From Proales similis (Eukaryota > Rotifera > Eurotatoria > Ploima > Proalidae): 64,000 nucleotides of DNA. The DNA lies in the NCBI GenBank assembly GCA_019059635.1, contig JAGVRJ010000006.1, positions 62,001 to 126,000 on the forward strand, written 5' to 3'. A program made the position numbers and the translations under genes. The notes under the pieces are model-generated. The model was not told the origin of the DNA. It saw nothing but the letters and a program-made list of their open reading frames with translations, and did not search any database. Shown one piece after another: positions 56,568 through 64,000 of this stretch (positions within the stretch are counted from its first letter, which is position 1; every line of letters starts with the position of its first letter).

Positions 56568-59159
56568 TGGCGGTTAACTGGCGGCAGTAGAATGGTCGCA
56601 GACTCTCAGATTACCATTTGTTCGTCGGTGCCATGATTTATAAAGTTGCTCTTGTTTCGATCTTCCCCCATCGGTGCGGATCCGAGTCGGGCACGGCTCT
56701 AAATCGATTCTATTTCACTGGAACCGTCGGGAACCGATCTAAATCGCTGTCAAGCAAGCAGTCGTGAGTGAGAAAGTAGCGAACCGTTGCCAGGACGTAA
56801 GTAGTGAATCGCTCGGCGTGGCATCCAAAACGAAGCATGCATTAATTTGGCGAATGTAATTTTGCAACCTTTCTTTGAAATAATGCCAGCAGCAGGCAGG
56901 CAGACGGCGACGAGCCTCGCCAGCCATTCATAGGCAGGCTGGCTAGAAGCATTTTCATGCTCGGACCCAGCAGATTGCGGCTGCGGCGGTGCTCAGTCGT
57001 CTCTTAAGACGCATAAACCGGTCGAATAGAGAAGCTATTTGGGAATTAGAATGAGATGAACGCGTGCTGACCCGTCCTAAATATTGCCTGCTTTCGCTCG
57101 AACAACGAATGCAAATTAAGCAGTAAAGAGCCGCCTCTGCTTTACTCTAAGGCGCTCGGCGTCCAAATTTATAGACGACTACAATACGGCCGGGTCTAAT
57201 CAAAGTGAGCACGAAACAAAGAGATGAGAGAGAGAGAGAGAGCGAGTGAGAGAGAGAGAGACATATCGAGGGCAAGAGACTCTAGAGTCGAAATTGCGTG
57301 AAAAGGAGGATAAAAGGTAAATGTAAGCAAAAGGGCTGTAAACCGAGCGTAGTGAAAAAAAAAATAAAATAAAATCGGTTAGCTCTCGTAAACACAAACT
57401 ACTGGCGAGGTAGCCGGTTTCTAATTTTACTGCTTAACACAGGCGACTCTCGATAAGATAGACGAGTGCGCAAGGCAAGGCGTGGAGCGCAGTCGTCAAC
57501 CAAGAAACTGAAAAAGGACTGCGATCCGACGATAAAAAGGCAAAGTTTATCTTTCAGCCCAAGCGTGTACAATATAAAACGAGCGGCAGCCGAGGATGGC
57601 ACTGCGTCTGAAAGAGTCGAAAGATAAATAAAACCCGATCAAACACCACATGCACATTCGACAAAAAAGAGAAACGATCACATAAGAGTTTCCTCTCTGC
57701 ATCTCATGCACGTTTAGCATGAGCACGATATGTGTCTGTTTGAGCTAGATGCAGAACGAGCGCGCAAAGAGCACAGCCATGCTAGGCTGTCTGGCGTTCA
57801 GATTAGTTCCCAGTGCAGGCAGCTCGTGTCACCTTGCAGTAAAGAATAGTGAAGAAGAGTCGGGTGAATTTGGGAGGCAAAATAAAAGAGATTGACAAGA
57901 GAGAGATGGGCAAATTCGATATGAGACATTCTAGACCGAGTTTTTCACTCTTATTTAATAGATCAGCAGTTGTACGTGTGCACTGTAAACAAGCTGAAAG
58001 AAATAAATCAAAGGGGTTATGGAGTGCAAACTGGTAAATTGGAAAGCGGCGGTCCCAATCTAGAAGATGCTTTCTATTCTCGGCTTTAAGGTCAGCAAAC
58101 ACAAGTCATTGAAATAGCGTTGATGGATTTAATTTGAATTCGGGCGCATCCTTTTGTCTCTTACTTTGCCTTTCTCCCTCTCTGTCTCTCTCTCTCTCAC
58201 TCTCCGTCTGTGTGTGTCTCTCTCTCTCTCTCTGTCTGTGGCTCTTTTTGAATGTTTTAATAAAACCCGATGCATGCATTGCATAGGTGCATTTACTTTC
58301 GTTCTTTTCTGTTCTCTCTCTCTCTCTGTCTCTGGGTATTTGCTCAGCGGCGTTATTTACAATTCATAAATCTTACGTCTATAAAACTAAATTTAAATTT
58401 AGATCAGCTTGTTGCTTTGTTGTGACTGCGCGACCAGGGTGCCATCTAAGACAACCGAACGCAGACTTTTAAGTCAACACCGACCTTGAGCCGAATGTTT
58501 TCTAGCCAATTTCTACTCGAAGTGCAAATAAAGGCCTCAGATCAGCATCAGATCGACAAGTGCAATCTCAAGGCCAGGTAATTGTGCGAATAAATAAACG
58601 AATTGGGTCGAGGACAGGTTAGGTCGATCGGCGTAGATAATTATCAGGGGACCTTCTGAGCAAGAGAGGGGAAGGAAGGCTCCTAATGCCAATCGCGGCC
58701 AAGGTAGATTAAGAATAAAAGCACATTTATGCGTCCTAAAAGTCACATGCGCACTCATTAGAGCAGTGGCAACGACTTGAGATTAAAGAGGCCCGGGTCA
58801 TCCAAGAGCTGGTTGCTGCGAGAAATTTATGATAAAAAGGCGCAAAATTGCGAGCTGCAAATCGAATCTGTCGAAATATACATAAAATTAGCATTTATTC
58901 ACGAATCGACCAGCATTCAGAGCTTCAAGCGACAGCTATCGACAAAGGATTCAGATAAAGTGAGCAGCTCTTTACACCGACTCGCGAGCGGCCATATCGC
59001 TCATCTCTTTCTCTCTCTCTCTCTCTCTCTGGCTCATTGTTTCATTTTGTTTGGCTCATTCTCTTCTCGTCGCAAAAAGAGCTCGCAATCGACTCTAAAC
59101 TGAAACTTTTTTAATCATCATCAATCAATTATAATCAATAGACAAAAAGTGAGAGCAAG
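56568..59159. other. Intergenic region ATP13A / cytochrome b561-1
   Basis: 2.6 kb, the largest gap. Contains (AG)n at about 57229-57261, CT/GT-rich tracts at about 58160-58240 and 58315-58332, and (CT)n at about 59006-59030 shortly before the b561 start. No coding exon or RNA gene recognised. Confidence 0.4.
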
Positions 59160-60019
59160 ATGGGAAAAGGCAGATACGACGAGATCGGAGGCTACTCGTA
59201 CGGAGAGAACCTGGCGCCGTTCACAATCGGTCTGATTGTGGCTCAAGTGGTTGGCATCGCCGCCGTCATAATGGGCGCCGTCTGGATGGGCAAATATCAC
59301 AACGGCTTCGGCTGGGACATAAGCGTAGTGTTCAACTACCATCCGCTCTTTATGACCATTGGCATGATATTCCTCTACGGAGACGGTAGGTGCCGCGCTC
59401 TTTGATACATTTGTGAGAGCCGACTCTGAGCTTAATGCTCTCAAGCGATTCTCATCTACCGGGTGTTGAGAACGACGAGCAAGTTTTACGTCAAAGTGGC
59501 GCACGCCCTCATCCAAGTTCTAGTCTTCATATTTGCTGCGGTCGCGCTCAAGGCCGTCTTCGACTCGCACAATCTGGCGCCCAAGCCCATTCCGAACATG
59601 TACAGCATTCACTCATGGGTGGGGCTGACCGCAGTGATCTTGTTCGGTCTGCAATGGGTGATGGGCTTCGTATCGTTTCTGTTCCCTAAGCTGAGCGACA
59701 GCCTGCGACGCTTGTACATGCCGCATCACAGATACTGGGGACTGGCGATATTTGTCATGTGCTGCTGCGCTGCGCTCATGGGAATCACAGAGAAAGCATT
59801 CTTCAGCTTGCCCGGGTAAGTCGAGTCTGGCCATTCTGATGCGCACAAAAGGCATTCCAAATCGCGCCGATTTTTTATTCAAGGGGCCAATATTCAAAAC
59901 TTCCAGGCGAAGGAGTCCTCATCAACATGTTCGGCTATTCAATCCTAGTCTTTTGCCTGCTCGTCGTCTACTTGACCACCAAGCACGAGTACGCGCGGCC
60001 GGCCGATCCAGTTCAATAA
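59160..60019 (+). CDS. Cytochrome b561 family transmembrane ferrireductase, copy 1
   Basis: Three exons, 59160-59385, 59446-59815, 59884-60019; 243 residues, six membrane helices. The four heme-ligand histidines are in place: NYHPLFMTIGM, KVAHALIQ, SIHSWVGLTA and YMPHHRYWG. The C-terminus SKLPGEGVLINMFGYSILVF and TTKHEYARP match the CYBRD1/CYB561 class. Reaction: electron transfer from ascorbate across a membrane to ferric iron or monodehydroascorbate (family knowledge). The start directly follows a (CT)n-rich leader. AATAAA at 60413-60418. Confidence 0.95.
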
Positions 60020-60671
60020 ATTCAGGCCAGCTGAATCAGCGTCAGTTAGTTAGCATTAAATCGTCTGTGTGTATGGACCTCTTGCCGTGGACGTTGTCAT
60101 CAACTAGTCAAGCAGACATCTTCTACTTCATCTTGTTCATTAATCATCTAAGAGCGATAATCATCTCTTTTCTTTTCTTTTCCACTCACACACGCACACA
60201 CACACACGCATACACAGTTTGTTCTAGCTGTTTGTCTACTCAATTTAATTTAGAAGCGTTCAACTCGATTATTGTCAGACAAATCAACTTTAAGTGTCGG
60301 GCGTAGTCGGTCAATCTAAATCTCAAGCGGAATTGTATTGACCCGAATTAAAGAAAACAGAGAGCACTGTCTCGAAATAGAAAAACCAAATTCTTTGTGT
60401 GTTTTCGTGTTGAATAAATAGTTAATTCAAAGTTTGATTAGAAAAGGAAAATGTTTTGCTTGGGAGGAAATGGAGCGCAGTGCAGTCGGCTCTAGGCATA
60501 AACAAGTATCTCGAGAGGCGGCAAACGTCGTTGTCGTCAAGACTACGCAACAATCCGTGCTGGTTGTCGACAAATCGGCTTTGCTCGTTAGCAAGCGTCC
60601 TTCACACACACACACACACACACCATACACAAACTGAATCTGGTGAAAGGAACAAGAAGAAATAAAAGAAA
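60020..60671. other. 3' region of b561-1 and upstream of the orphan axonemal-like gene
   Basis: 652 bases with two (CA)n runs, about 60186-60216 and 60604-60624. Nothing else recognised. Confidence 0.4.
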
Positions 60672-61690
60672 ATGACAACCATCGGCGCTGCAGTTGATAA
60701 GCATCCGCGAATATTGCCTTTGCCCATGCCCACCTACGCCTATCGGTTTGTTCGAACCTTTGAGCAATCAATCTTCGGCCGTTCGTTCAAGTCGTCGTTT
60801 GTTTCAGCTATCCCAATCCGGATAGTCAGCCGTTTGCATCAGTGCCCAATCAGACCGGAATCTACAATCGAGGTTTGTGGTTCATTTCGGCTGACCGGCA
60901 TCGCACACAACTAATCAGGATCAGAGTTGCCGGGCATTTATAAGTGGGAGACCCGCTTTCCGGAACAGAATGTCAAATCGACATACATGGGGCCGGACTG
61001 GTTCAAGGAGCCACCAAAGCATTACGCCACAGCACCCAACTGGCCCAGGGAGAACTACAGTCCCAAGGAAGTGGTGAGGATGCGCCCTTGCCAGCGACCT
61101 GTTTTCCAATTGGCTAAACTTGATTTTTCTTAGTCGCACGCAAAGACCGTGGCGGCCAAAGGCTACGTTCCTCACTTCACCAAGTAAGAGACTAGGTTGA
61201 TTGGTCAAATGATGAAGCTTGTTTGATTGTTTTGACAGCAATACGAACCGAGCATGGCGCAGTTTCCTTCAAACAGAGAACACCTATTCGGCCCAGGGCG
61301 GACACGTGGTCGACTTTGAGGTCGGCCCCAAAGTGCCAATATTGCGCTCAACCGGCCTTGCCTCAGACGGTGTGATCAACTCAAGTGTGGCTGCAGATTT
61401 TGCTGGCAGACCTCAGATGTCTCTCAGGTAGGGCCTCGTTCGTTTAGCAATGTTTAGATGCTTTTCGCTCCAACTCGGCCGCTACATTGGCGATCTAGCG
61501 ATTGGCGCTTTGAAACGAAATCACTAAAAACTAAAGAATAAATTGTTCTACTTTTCTTATAAGCTCGCAGTTTCGCAACAACGACGGCTATCGACATGCA
61601 AGTCTGCTTAACGTGAACTCGTGGAAACCGTATGGCAACAGTCCATGTTACTTTAACAACTACGTCACTGGCGCGCCGCATTTCTCATAG
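60672..61690 (+). CDS. Uncharacterised protein, possibly a ciliary microtubule inner protein
   Basis: Six exons: 60672-60745, 60808-60872, 60925-61073, 61134-61183, 61239-61427, 61564-61690; 217 residues, soluble, no signal peptide or membrane helix. Rich in Y, P, N, W and G with short motifs such as YAYRYPNPDSQPF, NQTGIYNRGELPGIYKW, YATAPNWPRENYSP and NSPCYFNNYVTG. This low-complexity, aromatic/proline/asparagine make-up resembles small axonemal microtubule inner proteins (CFAP/CIMIP/SPMIP types), but I cannot name a family, so the function is a guess. All six exons agree in phase, which makes the gene itself secure. It sits between two b561 paralogues. AATAAA at 61777-61782. Confidence 0.8.
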
Positions 61691-62089
61691 ACCGGCATGC
61701 ACTTTCTATTTGACAAGTTTATGATCAAAGCCACACTCTGCCCCCTCAATCCTTCGAAAAAGCCAAACTGAATATTAATAAACAAATAAAAGCCAAAAAC
61801 GCATTTGTCATCTTGATTGGACCGGTTTGCGATTGGCTTTATTCTTGTTTTGACGCTTTCCGAGTTTTTTTTTTATTCGATTTGGAATTTTGTTAAGATA
61901 AGAGATATTGGCCGGCAGGTAAGCAGGTCGTTGCGCAAGTGAGAAAGCGAATTCCTTGATTATCGTCTAATGAGCGAGCAGAGATAAGCGATTCACGTTT
62001 TATGTTGCACAAGCATTGCCTTTTTAAATTTGGAGAAAAGAGTCGAGACAGGCCCGAGTTGTAAATTTTTGGGCAAATTGAAAGTAGAA
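61691..62089. other. Intergenic region orphan gene / b561-2
   Basis: 399 bases. The b561-2 frame is open back to 62030 but without an ATG before 62090. No motif recognised. Confidence 0.4.
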
Positions 62090-63024
62090 ATGATATTCAG
62101 GGACAATGGGACTAATAGCGGGCGCGTGAGCCCACTCTTATACATATTGGTGGGCATATCGGAGCTGCTGGCCATCGCTCTGATCGTGCTGCTGGTTGTC
62201 TGGTTCGACACGTACAGAGGCGGCATAACGTTCAGCAACGCGAGGGCCGAATTCAACATTCATCCTCTCTTCATGACACTCGGAATGGTCGTGTTCTACG
62301 CCCAGGCTGTGCTGATATTCCGCGTCCTAAGAGAGCAGGACAAGTACTATGTCAAGCTGGCGCACGGCATCATTCAAATACTTGTGCTGGTGTTTGTGGC
62401 GATCGCCTTGTATGCGGCCGTGGATTCTCACAACAAACTCGGCTTTCCGCATCTGTGGAGTCTTCACTCTTGGCTGGGCGTAGCTTCCATCTCGCTTTTT
62501 ATCGCCCAGTGGATACTTGGCTTTTTGAGCTTTCTGTCGCCATGGGTCAGAGATGCCGTTAAACGGCTCTATATGCCTCATCATCGCTTCTGGGGTAATT
62601 ATTGCTACCTTCTATTATTGCTATCTTCTGCCTCCTCCATCTCTGCCTCTTTCATCTTCAATCTCTCTATAATTCTATCTCGCTCGTTATCTCTTGCTTG
62701 TAAGCTTTCTTGGCTTGAATTTTATTCTAATCTTAAACAAACAGGCACTGCCATATTCGCACTCTGCTGCATGGTTTGCATATTGGGCGCGTTCGAGTAC
62801 GTTTTCCTCGAGCTCTCATAGTAAGCAATCTCTCTGCTGGCGAATGAACGCATTTAAACTGAACGTCGATTAGCGGCTACGAACTGATGCCTCCTGAGGG
62901 TGTTTTGGTCAACTTTATCGGGCTGGTATTTGCCGCTTTTGCTCTATTAATCGGCTACATTGCCACCAAACAGGAGTACACTCGGCCTGCGGCCGCACCA
63001 GTTCAAGCCGATACTAAATTCTAG
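62090..63024 (+). CDS. Cytochrome b561 family transmembrane ferrireductase, copy 2
   Basis: Three exons, 62090-62594, 62745-62820, 62874-63024; 243 residues, the same length as copy 1. Heme histidines conserved: NIHPLFMTLGM, KLAHGIIQ, SLHSWLGVAS, YMPHHRFWG; the end MPPEGVLVNFIGLVF and TKQEYTRPA parallels copy 1. Intron positions are partly shared: both copies have the last intron at the same place, but copy 2 has an extra intron right after YMPHHRFWG and lacks the first intron of copy 1. The extra intron (62595-62744) is 150 bp with no in-frame stop. AATAAA at 63079-63084 and 63089-63094. Confidence 0.94.
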
Positions 63025-64000
63025 GTTATCGTACGAGAGGACGGTGACAACCAACATTCAACCATCAGCTCGTTTTTCAATAAATATGAATAAAGTGTAA
63101 AATTGGGCCTGGACAAAAAGTGCAGTTGGGAGGAAAAAGGTGTAGACGCAGAACGGAAGAAGAATTAGGACAATTGAGGGCTGGGAGAAGGCATTTGAGA
63201 GTCTTTATTAGTTCCGATTTCTGGCTTCCGGTTCCGGGTCAGAACCTGAAGCTTCTCAATTCTTTGGGGAGTCAGTGTTTTATTTCTGTCGTTTTGAAAG
63301 CGATGAAGAGCAGCGCAAACTCGCATAATTGCCGACTCGTAAACCGATTGCATGAGTAAGTGCGGTGTCAAACTCAAGAAGAAATTAATTCTCTCTCTCT
63401 CTCTCTCTCCTTCTCTCGATATATAAATTCGTTGTTTGGCTTATTTATTTAATTTGTCGCCGAGTTAGCACACTTGGCTCGGTTGTATTCAACTTGTGCA
63501 TTGGGTAAATAAAGAACAGCGGCTGAAAGGAGGCATGAGAAAAAAAAAAGTGCGCCAAGAGCATTGAGAGTCGTCGGGCCTGGAATTTTTGTGAAGCCGC
63601 ATTTGTGAATTAAGTCGACGCCGCCAGCTCGATATATATAGGTCCATCAGGCAAAGAGCGAGAGAGAGAGAGAGAGCTGAGATCGGAATGCTATCAGACA
63701 CTCGCCTCGTGGGTTTGTTTCTTTTGCGAATTTCCTCAGAGGAAGCGTCGAGTCCGACTCAAAGGAACAAATCGCTTTAACCAAAGCGATTAGGACTTGA
63801 GCCCGATCAAACCAGGCAGCCAATCGACCAAGATAGCGTCAGACTTGAGCCACTAATCAGGCAGCAAATCGATCGCCGCATGCGCACTCACCTCGAACCC
63901 TTCTTTAGTCTTAAGCAAAAGCGTTCTGAGGGCGCATCGAGATTATATGCAGCAGGTCGCTTTCACTGATTAATGGTTCGCTATCGGCCTGCCTTTAAGT
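63025..64000. other. 3' end of window, no gene recognised
   Basis: 976 bases after b561-2. Contains (CT)n at about 63393-63412 and (AG)n at about 63660-63676. No coding exon supported. Confidence 0.4.

Noticed and set aside
59752-60306. 184-codon plus-strand frame overlapping the end of cytochrome b561-1
   Set aside because: Out-of-frame shadow of the last b561 exons and 3' UTR; the conserved C-terminus lies in another frame.

Overview
The window is nuclear DNA of an animal with a very compact genome. Nearly all genes are broken by short GT-AG introns, mostly 50-70 bp (shortest I could fit: 35 and 37 bp), and intergenic gaps are often a few hundred bases or less. An ependymin-related protein, a SCO-spondin-like giant protein, a beta-class carbonic anhydrase and a TMEM145 homologue together point to a bilaterian invertebrate, most likely a lophotrochozoan/spiralian with a miniaturised genome (a small annelid, rotifer or gastrotrich would fit). 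The species cannot be fixed from sequence alone. I saw no tRNA, rRNA, transposon or CRISPR array. Gene models were made by hand: exon edges were chosen so that frame, splice sites and family similarity agree, and every model below is in phase from start to stop.

0-5 kb: PET117 and MLH1 lie head-to-tail only 4 bases apart; a beta carbonic anhydrase and an orphan tail-anchored membrane protein follow as a divergent pair. 5-16 kb: one 28-exon minus-strand gene for a 3144-residue SCO-spondin-like secreted protein with an exonic 24-bp minisatellite. 16-24 kb: a short Mind-bomb-like ANK-RING protein, an ependymin-related secreted protein with a clean TATA promoter, a caspase carrying a C-terminal death domain, and TMEM145. 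24-32 kb: a DDHD phospholipase, PP2A-B56 and TOM20.

32-36.5 kb: three intronless tandem rhodopsin-like receptors. 36.5-43.5 kb: the splicing factor SMU1 (with a GC-AG intron) and a type II membrane M1 aminopeptidase homologue whose zinc and catalytic motifs are destroyed. 44.7-47.6 kb: an SLC13 Na+/carboxylate transporter. 49.4-56.6 kb: a P5B-type ATP13A ATPase with a 2.2-kb intron that contains, on the other strand, a complete serotonin-2-like receptor gene. 59-63 kb: two cytochrome b561 paralogues of identical length (243 residues) on either side of an orphan, possibly axonemal, gene.

The genes do not form one pathway; this is an ordinary metazoan gene neighbourhood. Its interest lies in gene architecture: near-overlapping genes, stop codons inside poly(A) signals, a nested gene, microexons, stop-free introns of 3n length, CT tracts placed next to 5' splice sites, a new caspase domain order and a pseudo-peptidase.
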